From Amycolatopsis sp. (GTDB lineage Bacteria; Actinomycetota; Actinomycetes; Mycobacteriales; Pseudonocardiaceae), in NCBI RefSeq assembly GCF_025464955.1, contig NZ_JAODNM010000031.1:1-64000 (forward strand): a DNA stretch of 64,000 nt, given 5' to 3'. Below are positions 37,923 through 46,463 of this stretch, piece by piece; the stretch's first letter is position 1; each line of letters starts with the position of its first letter. The position numbers and the translations under genes were made by a program. A model generated the notes under the pieces. The model was not told the DNA's origin, searched no databases, and was given only the letters and a program-made list of their open reading frames with translations.

Positions 37923-39043
37923 GTAAGCCCGTCAAGGGGTCCGACGCCGCGCCGGCCGGTAAGTCGCCGACCATCGTCGTCGCCGGAGGTGGTACCGCCG
38001 GTCATATCGAACCGGCATTGGCGCTTGCGGACGCGGTGATGCGCCTGCGTCCCGATGCCACGGTGGTGGCGCTCGGCACCGCGCGCGGCCTGGAGACCAA
38101 GCTGGTCCCGGCGCGCGGGTACCCGCTCGAACTGATCCCGCCGGTACCGATGCCGCGCAAGGCGACGCCCGAACTGCTGCGCCTGCCGCTCAAGGTCCGT
38201 GACTCCGTGAAGCGCACCCGCGAGGTGCTTGAGCGGGTCGGCGCCGACGTCGTCGTCGGGTTCGGCGGCTACGTCGCCCTGCCCGCGTACCTCGCGGCGC
38301 GCGGCCGCGTGCCGATCGTCGTCCACGAAGCCAACAAGTCGCCGGGGCTGGCCAACAAGGTCGGCGCGCGGTTCGCGAAGCGCGTTGCGGTCGCCACCCC
38401 GGGCACTCCGCTGCCCGGGGCCGAGGTCGTCGGCATTCCGCTGCGGCGGTCGATCACCACACTGGACAGGGCGGCGTTGCGGGCAGAGGCACGCGAGTTC
38501 TTCGGGCTGGACCCGGACGCGCCGACGCTGCTGGTGTTCGGCGGTTCCCAAGGGGCGCAGTCGATCAACAGCGCGGTGTCCGGTGCGGCCAAGGAACTCG
38601 CGGAGGCCGGCATCGGCGTGCTGCACGCCCACGGGCCCAAGAACACGTTGGTGGTCCAGGAGTTCCCGGACCGGCCCGCGTACATTCCGGTGCCCTACCT
38701 CGAACGCATGGATCTGGCGTACGCGGCTGCCGACGTCGTCGTCTGCCGGTCCGGCGCGATGACGGCCGCGGAGGTGTCCGCGGTCGGGCTGCCCGCGTTC
38801 TTCGTCCCGCTGCCGCACGGCAACGGGGAACAGGCCGTCAACGCCCAACCTGCAGTCGATGCCGGTTCGGCCTACATCATCCCCGACGGCGAACTGACTC
38901 CGGCGAAGATCGCCGAGCTGGTCGTCCCGCTGGTCGTCGACGCCGATCGGGTCGCGAAGATGAGCGCGGCCGCGGTCGGGCTCGGCCACCGCGAGGCGGA
39001 CGAAGTGCTCGCAAGGATCGTTCTGGAGGTCGCAGGTGTCTGA
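37919..39043 (+). CDS. murG: UDP-N-acetylglucosamine transferase MurG
   Basis: A 374-residue peripheral membrane glycosyltransferase that adds GlcNAc to lipid I, giving lipid II. The first glycine loop is [21 protein letters not shown], then [26 protein letters not shown] and [11 protein letters not shown]; the UDP-GlcNAc pocket includes [20 protein letters not shown] and the [10 protein letters not shown] segment. GTG 37919 overlaps the ftsW stop. The stop overlaps murC by eight bases. Confidence 0.96.
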   Translation: MSKPVKGSDAAPAGKSPTIVVAGGGTAGHIEPALALADAVMRLRPDATVVALGTARGLETKLVPARGYPLELIPPVPMPRKATPELLRLPLKVRDSVKRTREVLERVGADVVVGFGGYVALPAYLAARGRVPIVVHEANKSPGLANKVGARFAKRVAVATPGTPLPGAEVVGIPLRRSITTLDRAALRAEAREFFGLDPDAPTLLVFGGSQGAQSINSAVSGAAKELAEAGIGVLHAHGPKNTLVVQEFPDRPAYIPVPYLERMDLAYAAADVVVCRSGAMTAAEVSAVGLPAFFVPLPHGNGEQAVNAQPAVDAGSAYIIPDGELTPAKIAELVVPLVVDADRVAKMSAAAVGLGHREADEVLARIVLEVAGV

Positions 39044-40457
39044 GACCGCTGAGCTACCGCCGGTGTTACGGCGGGCGCACCTGATCGGCATCGGGGGCGC
39101 GGGCATGAGCGGCATCGCGCGCATCCTGCTGGCCAGGGGCGCGCAGGTGTCCGGGTCCGACGCCAAGGATTCGCGCGCGTTTTCGACGCTGCGCGGACAG
39201 GGCGCCGTGATCGTGATCGGGCAGAGCGCGGACAACCTCGACGCGTTCGACGGCGGCCCGTCCGCGGTCGTGGTGTCGACCGCGATCAAGGAGACCAACC
39301 CGGAGCTGGTGGCGGCCCGCGAGCGCGGCATCACCGTGCTGCACCGCGCGCAGGCGCTGGCGGGGCTGATGGAGGGTCACCGCGTCGCGTGCATCGCCGG
39401 GACGCACGGCAAGACATCGACGACGTCGATGCTCACCGTGGCGCTGCAGCACTGCCGGCTCGATCCGTCGTTCGCCATCGGCGGGGACCTCAACGAGTCC
39501 GGCGCGAACGCGCACCACGGTTCGGGCGGGATCTTCGTCGCGGAAGCGGACGAGAGCGACGGGTCGTTCCTGACGTACACGCCGTCGGTCGCCGTCGTGA
39601 CGAACGTCGAACCGGACCACCTGGACCACCACGGCACCCCCGAGGCGTACGTCGCGGTGTTCACCGAGTTCGCCAAGCGGATCGAGCCGGGCGGTGTGCT
39701 GATCGTCTGCGGCGATGACGCGCCCGCCGCCGCAATGGCCGATCGGGCGGAGGCCGACGGGCTGCGCGTGCGGCGTTACGGCCGCACGGTGACCGGCGCC
39801 GAGGACGCCAAGGTGCTCGGCTACACGCCGGGTCCCGAGGGCGGCGTCGTCCGGATTGTCTTGCAGGGCAACGAAATCGACGTCAAGGTCGCGGTGCCCG
39901 GTGAGCACATGGCGTTGAACGCTACGGCCGCGCTGCTGGCCGGGCTCGAGCTCGGCGCACCGCTCGAAGGGCTGGCCGAAGGGCTGGCCGCGTTCGGCGG
40001 AGTGCGGCGGCGGTTCGAGTTCAAGGGCCGCGCCGACGACGTCCGCGTTTACGACGACTACGCGCATCACCCGACCGAGGTGGCCGCGCAGCTCAAGGCC
40101 GTCCGGCACGCCGCGGGGTCCGGGCGGGTCGTCGTCGTCTTCCAGCCGCACCTGTACTCGCGGACGAAGACGTTCTCGACCGAGTTCGCCGAGGCGCTTT
40201 CGCTCGCCGACGAGGTCGTCGTGCTGGACGTCTTCGGGGCCCGCGAGGAGCCGGAGCCCGGGGTCACCGGCGCGCTGATCGCGGACCAGGTCAAGGGCAC
40301 TTCGGTGCACTACGAGCCCGCGTTCGACCTGGCGGTGACGCTGGCCGTGGGGCTGGTGAAACCGGGTGACCTGCTGGTCACGATGGGCGCGGGCGACGTG
40401 ACGTCGCTCGGTCCCGAGATCCTCGCCGAGCTGGACCGGCGCAGCGAGCAGGGCTAG
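39036..40457 (+). CDS. murC: UDP-N-acetylmuramate-L-alanine ligase MurC
   Basis: A 473-residue Mur ligase joining L-alanine to UDP-MurNAc. N-terminal [23 protein letters not shown] loop [38 protein letters not shown], and [19 protein letters not shown] are all diagnostic of MurC. The start is GTG 39036 inside the murG tail. Codon 11 is the rare leucine codon TTA (39066-39068), which is notable in an essential gene of a high-GC actinomycete. Confidence 0.96.
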   Translation: MSETAELPPVLRRAHLIGIGGAGMSGIARILLARGAQVSGSDAKDSRAFSTLRGQGAVIVIGQSADNLDAFDGGPSAVVVSTAIKETNPELVAARERGITVLHRAQALAGLMEGHRVACIAGTHGKTSTTSMLTVALQHCRLDPSFAIGGDLNESGANAHHGSGGIFVAEADESDGSFLTYTPSVAVVTNVEPDHLDHHGTPEAYVAVFTEFAKRIEPGGVLIVCGDDAPAAAMADRAEADGLRVRRYGRTVTGAEDAKVLGYTPGPEGGVVRIVLQGNEIDVKVAVPGEHMALNATAALLAGLELGAPLEGLAEGLAAFGGVRRRFEFKGRADDVRVYDDYAHHPTEVAAQLKAVRHAAGSGRVVVVFQPHLYSRTKTFSTEFAEALSLADEVVVLDVFGAREEPEPGVTGALIADQVKGTSVHYEPAFDLAVTLAVGLVKPGDLLVTMGAGDVTSLGPEILAELDRRSEQG

Positions 40458-40461
40458 GCGG

Positions 40462-41295
40462 ATGACGACCACGGGACAGCGTCGGCGACCGGGGGACCGT
40501 CCGGTTCCCCGGGATCGGCCTGCCCGCAGTGACGGTCTGTCGGCTCTGGAGGCGTCGCGTGCACGCCGGGGTCGACGTACGGAGACAGAGCGGAAGCAGA
40601 CGGGCAAGCGACCGGAGCGGCGCAAGGAGCTGCGGCGGCGCTGGGTGGCGCTGCTGTGTGTGCTGACCGTCGTCGGCGGGGTGTACGTCCTGTACTTTAC
40701 CTCGACGCTCGGCGTGCATACGGTCGACGTCGTCGGCGCGAAAAACGTTACGGCGGACCAGATTCGTGCGGTCGCGGGCGTGCCGGCGCAGGAGCCGATG
40801 CTGCGGGTGGACACCGATCAGATCCGCGACCGCGTCGCGGCCATGCCCGGGATCGCGACCGTCGACGTCTCGCGCTCGCTGCCGTCGACGGTGCAGATTT
40901 CGGTCACCGAGCGGATCGCGATCGCGTTCTTCGACAGCGGCCCCGGCGGCGACGGCTACCACCTCGTCGACGGTGGTGGGGTCGTGTTCAAAACGATCAA
41001 GGACAAGCCGTCCGGCCTGCCGGAACTGAAGCTGCCCAAGGTATCCGTGGACGACCCGGTGACCAGGGCCGTCACCGCGGTGCTCGGCATCGTCCCGCCG
41101 CAGCTGCTCAAACAGGTCACCACCGCGACCGCGAAAACCCCCGGCAGCGTCGAATTCACGTTGACCAACGGCAAAACCGTGCGCTGGGGCAACGCCGAGC
41201 AAACCGACCGCAAAGCCAAAGTCCTCGCCGCCCTGCTCACCCAAGACGGCAAGGTCTACGACGTCTCCGCCCCAGAACTCCCCACCATCTCCTAA
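40462..41295 (+). CDS. ftsQ: Cell division protein FtsQ
   Basis: A 277-residue bitopic division protein: a basic cytoplasmic N-terminus (1-62), one membrane helix (about 63-81, WVALLCVLTVVGGVYVLYFT), a POTRA domain beginning LGVHTVDVVGAKNVTADQIR, and a beta domain (about 155-265). It links the divisome's cytoplasmic and periplasmic parts. It starts four bases after murC. In most actinobacteria ftsZ follows directly; here the next dcw gene is 8.8 kb away. Confidence 0.92.
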   Translation: MTTTGQRRRPGDRPVPRDRPARSDGLSALEASRARRGRRTETERKQTGKRPERRKELRRRWVALLCVLTVVGGVYVLYFTSTLGVHTVDVVGAKNVTADQIRAVAGVPAQEPMLRVDTDQIRDRVAAMPGIATVDVSRSLPSTVQISVTERIAIAFFDSGPGGDGYHLVDGGGVVFKTIKDKPSGLPELKLPKVSVDDPVTRAVTAVLGIVPPQLLKQVTTATAKTPGSVEFTLTNGKTVRWGNAEQTDRKAKVLAALLTQDGKVYDVSAPELPTIS

Positions 41296-41323
41296 GTGCA
41301 CACGAGTTGGCGATCTGTGTACG

Positions 41324-41397
41324 CGAGTCCCACGTTCACGTGATCGAGTCCCACGTTGAGCATCGGCGAGTCCTACACTCGCGCGGCCGTGTCCCAC
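41324..41397. repeat. CGAGTCCCAC repeat array (locus C)
   Basis: Reverse-orientation cores at 41324, 41345, 41367 (one base changed) and 41388 (CGTGTCCCAC), with 21-, 22- and 21-base steps. It begins 29 bases after the ftsQ stop. Forward copies (locus D) lie at 42670 on the other side of a small gene island. Confidence 0.75.
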
Positions 41398-41426
41398 GTT
41401 GACGGGTTTATGCGCACACGCGACTA

Positions 41427-41458
41427 GACGCTCTGTGTCCTTGTGAACACGGAGCGTC
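41427..41458. terminator. Hairpin downstream of ftsQ
   Basis: GACGCTCTGTGT (41427-41438) pairs with ACACGGAGCGTC (41447-41458) over 12 positions with one T-G wobble and an eight-base loop. It may end the ftsQ transcript together with the adjacent repeat array. Confidence 0.55.
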
Positions 41459-41476
41459 GTCGCTAGCAGGCGCAAC

Positions 41477-41983
41477 GTGAGCTCGGATGCTGAGAAGATC
41501 TCCGGCCTGTTCCAGAACTTCGAGAGGTCCGCGTTCCGCTTGGAAATGCAGCAGACGTACACCATTCCGAGCGAGCAGGATCGCTTGAAGGCCTTCTTGG
41601 CAGGCGGGTCCCAACCGCAGAGAGACCTGCGGTGGCACGGCAATGTTGCAGCCAAGATTGCCGAGGGTAAGACCATGCCGCGCTCGAAGGTAGTGCGACG
41701 TCCGTTGAGTGACTACACTCGCTTCCTCTTTGCATGGAGCGTACCGGAGAACATCAGGGCGGGTGAGGAATACAGAATAGTCGATCTCACTGATCGCCAT
41801 CTCGAGTTGCCGTCCCGAGACTTCTGGCTCTTTGACGACAAGGTTCTGCTGTTGTTGAATTTTCAGGGCTGACGGAACATTGATAAAATCGAATTCTAGT
41901 CGAAGATGAAGCTGAACTCGACCAGTGCCGCGCGTGGCGTGATCTTGCTTGGGAAAATGGCATGAGCGTCGACGAGTGGAACG
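41477..41983 (+). pseudogene. DUF6879 family protein, frameshifted
   Basis: The first frame (GTG 41477 to TGA 41872, 131 residues) resembles DUF6879: FERSAFRLEMQQTYTIPSEQ, SKVVRRPLSDYTRFLFAWSV and DFWLFDDKVLLLLNF. The family's C-terminal part is present but in other frames: ADGTLIKS after a shift near 41862, and LVEDEAELDQCRAWRDLAWE (about 41896 on), ending at 41983. At least two frameshifts therefore separate parts of one ancestral gene. The local base composition is lower in GC. DUF6879 genes usually sit beside XRE regulators of uncharacterised actinobacterial systems; none is intact here. Confidence 0.65.
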
Positions 41984-42082
41984 TTGGCTTCTGAGTTCAT
42001 TCTGTCGCACGCACTCCGCGGTGAGGATGTCGTCGGATTTCTTCACGCCGCGGCCGAGGAATTCATGCGAGAACTCGACTAA
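41984..42082 (+). CDS. Very small hypothetical ORF or remnant
   Basis: A TTG-started frame of 32 codons, LASEFILSHALRGEDVVGFL then HAAAEEFMRELD, overlaps the end of the DUF6879 remnant. It looks like a helical peptide with good codon use, but no ribosome site stands out and no family is recognised. It may be a fragment of a lost gene of the same island. Confidence 0.25.
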   Translation: MASEFILSHALRGEDVVGFLHAAAEEFMRELD

Positions 42083-42132
42083 ACGCGCTGCACGCTTGTC
42101 AGGGATAGGCGACGACATTTACTTTCAACCCT

Positions 42133-42327
42133 ATGCGGATCAAAGAGATTTTCGAAGGCCGGCACAGAAGTGGTCTGCCGACTGTGCACGTCTCGAATCG
42201 GGGGACGCTGGTGTGCCAGGGGCCGGAAGTCCGCAAGGCTGACGGGTTGGTACTCGAGCCCGGAGAGCGGGCAGTCGAGTTGTCGGCGGAATTCCTGCGC
42301 GAGGTGCTGCGGGCGTTTGATGACTGA
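42133..42327 (+). CDS. Small hypothetical protein
   Basis: A 64-residue protein starting MRIKEIFEGRHRSGLPTVHV, with a central GPEVRKADGLVLEPGERAVE and a terminal EFLREVLRAFDD. Compact, soluble, no signal or membrane segment. The regular composition and the overlap of its stop with the next ATG suggest it is real and co-transcribed with the following gene. I do not recognise a family. It lies in the island between repeat arrays C and D. Confidence 0.6.
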   Translation: MRIKEIFEGRHRSGLPTVHVSNRGTLVCQGPEVRKADGLVLEPGERAVELSAEFLREVLRAFDD

Positions 42328-42667
42328 GCGGGCTCGGCCGGTTTTTCTCGGGCCGGGGGTGCGTGCGGAGGTTTACAAGTATCGCAGCGGCAGGACCGAG
42401 AGCATCTTTACCGCGCCCTACCCGGTTGAAGGTCCTACCCGAATCGCTGACCGTAACGGTTGCGAGGCGTGGGTGTTCGGGTATGCGCACTTCGTGTTCT
42501 GCTGGGTCGATGGTTCGGTGCTGGTTCAGGTGAGCCACGGAACCCTCCGCGGTCCGAAGATGCCGCTGTGGGACGACATCAAGATCACGGGAAAGTGGTC
42601 AGGACCGGCGCTCGCCTGCTTTGGTGAGGCATGGGCCGTCGACCATCGGGGAAGGTTCGGCTGGTGA
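42320..42667 (+). CDS. Hypothetical protein
   Basis: A 115-residue protein with many aromatic residues: YKYRSGRTESIFTAPYPV, CEAWVFGYAHFVFCWVDGSV and GKWSGPALACFGEAWAVDH. Probably a small beta-rich cytoplasmic protein. The ATG at 42320 overlaps the end of the preceding small gene, so the two are one unit. No known family recognised. It is followed within three bases by repeat array D. Confidence 0.55.
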   Translation: MTERARPVFLGPGVRAEVYKYRSGRTESIFTAPYPVEGPTRIADRNGCEAWVFGYAHFVFCWVDGSVLVQVSHGTLRGPKMPLWDDIKITGKWSGPALACFGEAWAVDHRGRFGW

Positions 42668-42669
42668 AC

Positions 42670-42721
42670 GTGGGACTCGCGGCTCTGAACGTGGGACTCG
42701 CGCGTTTGAACGTGGGACTCG
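42670..42721. repeat. GTGGGACTCG repeat array (locus D)
   Basis: Three forward cores at 42670, 42691 and 42712, exactly 21 bases apart, each inside the longer unit GAACGTGGGACTCGCG. The array sits between convergent genes, and folA ends five bases to its right. Confidence 0.85.
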
Positions 42722-42725
42722 CGGG

Positions 42726-43208
42726 TCAGGGGGTGCGGCGGTAGGTGGTGATGCGGTAGTCGAGACCGGAGCGGGAGTGTTGCCACGGGGAGTCGGCGTC
42801 GGCGGTCCACTCGGGGCCGATGGCCGGGGCCACGGCGTCGCCGTCGACGGTGACATCGACTTCGGTGACGACGAGTTGGTCGGCGAAGGGCAGCGCGGCG
42901 GCGTACACCTGCTCGCCACCGATGACCCAGACGTCGGTTTCGGTCAGGCTCAGTGCTTTTTCGACGCTCTCGACGGACTCCGCACCGTGGGCCGAGAAGT
43001 CCGGACTCCGGGTGAGAACGACGTTCCGCCTGTCCGGCAGAGGCCGCACTTTCGGCGGCAGCGACTCCCACGTCAGCCGGCCCATCACGACGGTCGCCCC
43101 GAGGGTCAACGTCTTGAAGTTGGCCTGATCCTCGGGCAGACGCCAGGGGATGGTGCCGTCGACGCCGATGACGCCGTTCGAGGCCTGTGCCCAGATCAGC
43201 CCGATCAT
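42726..43208 (-). CDS. folA: Dihydrofolate reductase
   Basis: A 160-residue enzyme that reduces dihydrofolate with NADPH. It begins [20 protein letters not shown] with [12 protein letters not shown], carrying the catalytic acid (Glu-equivalent after PWRLP), then [14 protein letters not shown] for NADPH and [14 protein letters not shown]. Its ATG overlaps the thyA stop, so thyA-folA are one operon; coupling makes sense because ThyA turns methylenetetrahydrofolate into dihydrofolate. Confidence 0.95.
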   Translation of the reverse strand: MIGLIWAQASNGVIGVDGTIPWRLPEDQANFKTLTLGATVVMGRLTWESLPPKVRPLPDRRNVVLTRSPDFSAHGAESVESVEKALSLTETDVWVIGGEQVYAAALPFADQLVVTEVDVTVDGDAVAPAIGPEWTADADSPWQHSRSGLDYRITTYRRTP

Positions 43209-44005
43209 CAGACGGCCACCGGTGCCTTGATCGCCGGGTGGTGGCGATAGTCGATCAGCTTGACGTGCTCGAGTTCGTAGTCGAACAGCGACGGCGCCTT
43301 GTCCAGCTCCAGCCGCGGGAAGGCCAGCACCTCGCGCGAGAGTTGCTCGGTGACCTGGTCGACGTGGTTGTCGTAGATGTGGCAGTCCCCGCCGGTCCAG
43401 ACGAAGTCCCCGACTTCGAGCCCGACCTGCTGCGCCACCATGTGTGTCAGCAGCGCGTAGCTCGCGATGTTGAACGGAACACCGAGAAACAGATCCGCGC
43501 TGCGCTGGTAGAGCTGGCACGACAGCGTGCCGTCGGCCACGTAGAACTGGAACATCGCGTGGCACGGCGGCAGGGCCATCTTCTCGATCTCGGCGACGTT
43601 CCAGGCCGACACGAGCATGCGCCGCGAGTCGGGATTGGTCCGCAGGGTGTCGAGCACCTGGGAGATCTGGTCGATATGGCGGCCGTCCGGAGTAGGCCAC
43701 GAACGCCATTGGACGCCGTAGACCGGGCCGAGGTCGCCGTTCTCATCGGCCCATTCGTTCCAGATGGACACGCCCTGCTCCTGCAACCACCGGACGTTGC
43801 TGTCACCGCGCAGGAACCACAGCAGCTCGCCCACGACCGAGCGGAAGTGCACCCGTTTCGTGGTGATCAGCGGGAAGCCCCGGGCCAGGTCGAACCGCAG
43901 CTGGTGCCCGAACACACTGCGGGTGCCGGTTCCGGTGCGGTCCGTTTTGGGCGTCCCGGTCTGGAGGACGTGGGCCAGGAAATTCTCGTACTGGGAGTCC
44001 GCCAC
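43208..44005 (-). CDS. thyA: Thymidylate synthase
   Basis: A 265-residue classical thymidylate synthase converting dUMP to dTMP with methylenetetrahydrofolate. Motifs: [18 protein letters not shown], the catalytic cysteine in [33 protein letters not shown] and the terminal [10 protein letters not shown]. Upstream of folA with a one-base overlap. Its presence means this genome has ThyA whether or not it also has ThyX. Confidence 0.97.
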   Translation of the reverse strand: MADSQYENFLAHVLQTGTPKTDRTGTGTRSVFGHQLRFDLARGFPLITTKRVHFRSVVGELLWFLRGDSNVRWLQEQGVSIWNEWADENGDLGPVYGVQWRSWPTPDGRHIDQISQVLDTLRTNPDSRRMLVSAWNVAEIEKMALPPCHAMFQFYVADGTLSCQLYQRSADLFLGVPFNIASYALLTHMVAQQVGLEVGDFVWTGGDCHIYDNHVDQVTEQLSREVLAFPRLELDKAPSLFDYELEHVKLIDYRHHPAIKAPVAV

Positions 44006-44049
44006 GGGAGGTCAGCGTACTGGACCTGCACTCAAGTGCGCGGCACCTG

Positions 44050-44082
44050 CCCACGCGTGTACACGAAGTGCACACGCGTGGG
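44050..44082 (-). terminator. Hairpin downstream of osmC
   Basis: CCCACGCGTGT (44050-44060) and ACACGCGTGGG (44072-44082) form a perfect 11-bp stem with an 11-base loop, 11 bases past the stop of the minus-strand OsmC gene and before thyA. Confidence 0.65.
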
Positions 44083-44093
44083 CGTGGGTGCGC

Positions 44094-44528
44094 TCAGACG
44101 AGGGCGGCGTCCAGCGTGATGGTGGTGCCGGAGAGGGCCTTCGACACCGGGCAGGTCTGCTCGGCGGTCTTGGCGAATTCGGCGAACTGGTCGTCGGTGA
44201 CGCCGTCGAGCTTCGCGCGGAGCGTGATCGCGATGCCGCTGATCTCGAAACCGCCGCCGGCGGCCGGGCCGAGGGTGACTTCGGCGCTGACGTCGATGGA
44301 GTCCGCGACGAGCTTCTGCGACTCCAGCACGCCCGACAGGTTCATCGCGAGACAGGACGAATGTGCCGCGGCGATGAGCTCTTCGGGGCTGGTCTGTCCG
44401 TCCGGGTTGCCGGCGCGGGTCGGGAACGACACGGAGAACGTGCCGGCGTTCGAGGAGTCGAGGGTGACTTCCCCCGAGCCCTTCTGCAGTCCGCCGGTCC
44501 AGTGGGTGGTCGCGTCACGGCTGGGCAT
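44094..44528 (-). CDS. OsmC/Ohr-family peroxiredoxin
   Basis: A 144-residue OsmC-family hydroperoxide reductase. The first redox cysteine is in EELIAAAHSSCLAMNLSG and the second in KTAEQTCPVSKAL, both on helices as in OsmC/Ohr proteins that reduce organic hydroperoxides. The AAAHSSCLAMNLS context is closer to OsmC than to Ohr. Its start lies within the end of the MarR/OhrR gene, so regulator and enzyme are translated from one transcript. Confidence 0.9.
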   Translation of the reverse strand: MPSRDATTHWTGGLQKGSGEVTLDSSNAGTFSVSFPTRAGNPDGQTSPEELIAAAHSSCLAMNLSGVLESQKLVADSIDVSAEVTLGPAAGGGFEISGIAITLRAKLDGVTDDQFAEFAKTAEQTCPVSKALSGTTITLDAALV

Positions 44529-44991
44529 TCGGTGCCTCCTGGGTAGTGGATATGGCGAGCGCTGACGCCGTCAGCGCCTTCAACGTGCGGATGAGGTCTC
44601 GCCGCGGACCGTCGTCGAGCCCGATCGCGCACCCGATCACCGGCGGGATGCCGGTGACGCGTTCACGCAGGCCCTCGCCCGCCTCGGTCAGAGTGACCGA
44701 CACGGTGCGCTCGTCGGACGCGAGCCGGTGACGGGTCACCAGCCCGGCCGTTTCGAGCCGTTTCAGCAGCGGCGAAATCGTGCCGTAGTCCAGGTGCAGG
44801 GCCTCGCCGATGTCCTTGATCGACCGGGAGTCGCGCTCCCAGAGGACCAGCAGCACGAGGTACTGCGGATACGTGAGGCCCAGCTCGTTCAGAAGCGGCC
44901 GGTAGACGTCTGTAACCGCTCTTGACGCCGCGTAGAGCGCGAAGCAGACCTGCTCGTCGAGCAGGAAATGCTCACCACTGGAGGACGACAT
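44515..44991 (-). CDS. MarR-family regulator, OhrR-like
   Basis: A 158-residue winged-helix regulator. LDEQVCFALYAASRA places a cysteine at residue 16, the position of the peroxide-sensing cysteine in OhrR. The DNA-binding wing is RLETAGLVTRHRLASDERTV. OhrR represses ohr/osmC-type genes until oxidised by organic hydroperoxide. The gene directly precedes and overlaps the OsmC gene. Upstream, GATTACATCGTGCACAAGGT contains a partial inverted repeat that could be its operator. Confidence 0.88.
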   Translation of the reverse strand: MSSSSGEHFLLDEQVCFALYAASRAVTDVYRPLLNELGLTYPQYLVLLVLWERDSRSIKDIGEALHLDYGTISPLLKRLETAGLVTRHRLASDERTVSVTLTEAGEGLRERVTGIPPVIGCAIGLDDGPRRDLIRTLKALTASALAISTTQEAPNAQP

Positions 44992-45079
44992 GGAAATAAC
45001 CTAGCCCACGATTACATCGTGCACAAGGTATCTGGGTAAACGGCTCGCGAACAGGGGCCGGCGGCGGCACACTGCCCCC

Positions 45080-45583
45080 ATGACAGACACCCGCCCTGAC
45101 CCGCCGATGACCGGCGACGAGCGCGCACAGCTCAACGGCTTCCTCGACTACCAGCGCGCGACGGTGGTGCTCAAGGCAGGCGGCCTGACCGACGAGCAGG
45201 CGCGGCAAACCTACGTCCCCAGCGAGCTCACCACCATCGCCGGGCTGGTCAGTCATCTCACCCTGGTCGAGGATTACTGGTTCGGCATCGTCGTCGACGG
45301 CGGACCCGACAAGTGGGAGGAGGCGCTCAAGGACGACCCCGACGCCGAGTTCCGCCTTGCCGCCACGACCCCGGTTGCCCGGCTGATCGCGGACTACGAG
45401 ACCCAGTGCGAGCTCAGCCGCCAGATCGTCGCCAAGCTCGACTTCGACGCCGAGGTCCCGTTCCGCGACAAGGGAAACGTCAACCTCCGCTGGGTGGTCA
45501 CGCATATGATCGAGGAGACCGCCCGCCATGCCGGCCACCTCGACCTGCTGCGGGAACTCACCGACGGCGCTACGGGGGAGTGA
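45080..45583 (+). CDS. DinB superfamily (DUF664-type) protein
   Basis: A 167-residue four-helix-bundle protein of the DinB/DUF664 type. Conserved histidines of the metal site are seen in LVSHLTLVEDYWF and in ETARHAGHLDLLRELTDG. Some members are thiol transferases for mycothiol or bacillithiol; the substrate here is unknown. It is divergent from ohrR and converges on the DUF1295 gene with a 14-base overlap. It is unrelated to the DNA polymerase DinB. Confidence 0.87.
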   Translation: MTDTRPDPPMTGDERAQLNGFLDYQRATVVLKAGGLTDEQARQTYVPSELTTIAGLVSHLTLVEDYWFGIVVDGGPDKWEEALKDDPDAEFRLAATTPVARLIADYETQCELSRQIVAKLDFDAEVPFRDKGNVNLRWVVTHMIEETARHAGHLDLLRELTDGATGE

Positions 45584-46376
45584 CGCCCTTGCGCGGCGGC
45601 AGCGGGAAGAACCCGCTCGTCCGCTCGACGTAGTAGGCGTAGCCGGGCCGGGATTTCCGCATTCCCTTCTCCAACAACGGTTTCCCGGTTCCCTTCGTCA
45701 ACGTGTACGTCATGGCCAGCGGTGAGAGGATCGTCGCCGCGCCGGGCCAGGTGGAGCAAGCCAGGAGGTAGAGCCCCCACCAGACGCAGGCGTCCCCGAA
45801 GTAGTTCGGGTGTCGGGTGTAGCGCCACAAACCGGTGTCGAGCACCTTGCCCGTGTTGTCGCGCCCGGCCTTGAACCGCCGCAGCTGCTCATCCCCGACG
45901 GTCTCGAAGCCGAACCCTGCCAGCCAGAGCGCGACGCCGAGCCACGCCGTGACGCCGAATCCGCTCGAATACTCCGCGAACTGGACCGGCAGCGAGACGA
46001 ACCAGAGCACCACGCCCTGGAAGAGGTACACGGTCACGAAGATCCGCAGGCCGGGGTGGTCACCCGCGCGTTGGACGATGTCCACATACCGCGGATCCTC
46101 CGGCAGCTTGCGGTTGCGCAGCTGCAAGTGGACCGCCAGCCGCAAGCCCCAGACCACGGTCAGCACGGTGACGACGACCCGCAACGTCGTCGAGCCATCG
46201 GAGGACGCGAACGTCACCAGCGCGATGATCGCGAACCCGAGCCCCCAGAAGGTGTCGACCGTGTCGTACCGCTTGCGGAGCCGGGCCACCGCGAAGGTCG
46301 CCAAGACGCCCGCGAGCGTGACGACGGCCGTGATCGCCAGGTTCGCGCCGACACCGTTCATATCGACACTGTTCAT
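45570..46376 (-). CDS. DUF1295 domain membrane protein (possible steroid-reductase-like)
   Basis: A 268-residue membrane protein with about six or seven helices. The C-terminal motif YTRHPNYFGDACVWWGLYLL is typical of DUF1295 and related isoprenylcysteine methyltransferase or 5-alpha-reductase-like folds that bind a cofactor. A homologue is part of the SigK locus of Mycobacterium tuberculosis. Here it is divergent from the amine oxidase gene and has its own SigK-like promoter; the start codon follows the -10 box by only seven bases, so the mRNA is probably leaderless. Confidence 0.88.
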   Translation of the reverse strand: MNSVDMNGVGANLAITAVVTLAGVLATFAVARLRKRYDTVDTFWGLGFAIIALVTFASSDGSTTLRVVVTVLTVVWGLRLAVHLQLRNRKLPEDPRYVDIVQRAGDHPGLRIFVTVYLFQGVVLWFVSLPVQFAEYSSGFGVTAWLGVALWLAGFGFETVGDEQLRRFKAGRDNTGKVLDTGLWRYTRHPNYFGDACVWWGLYLLACSTWPGAATILSPLAMTYTLTKGTGKPLLEKGMRKSRPGYAYYVERTSGFFPLPPRKGVTPP

Positions 46377-46382
46377 ACCGGG

Positions 46383-46456
46383 GATTCGCGCCTGCCCGCG
46401 GCCGGGATTGGAACCGATTCACTTTGCTCCAATCCGGCAGGCCCGCGGCCCCGAAT
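46383..46456. promoter_or_regulatory. Divergent pair of SigK-like promoters
   Basis: On the plus strand, CCAATCC (46429-46435) is followed after 16 bases by CGAAT (46452-46456), and the amine oxidase GTG starts seven bases later. On the minus strand, CCAATCC (46411-46405) is followed after 16 bases by CGAAT (46388-46384), and the DUF1295 ATG starts seven bases later. The boxes resemble the mycobacterial SigK consensus as I recall it (CCATCC and CCGAAT-type). The identical spacing on both strands makes chance unlikely. Confidence 0.7.
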
Positions 46457-46463
46457 ACCCGGT

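Noticed and set aside
41408..42118. Minus-strand 236-codon frame in the island after ftsQ
   Set aside because: Overlaps the DUF6879 remnant antisense, crosses the ftsQ hairpin and shows no family features.
42670..42721. CRISPR-like regular repeats
   Set aside because: The repeat is only 10-16 bases with 21-base period and no proper spacers; no cas genes are present.
15962..45583. Treating the two genes called DinB as paralogues
   Set aside because: The gene at 15962 is a Y-family DNA polymerase, while that at 45080 is a four-helix DinB/DUF664 protein; only the name is shared.
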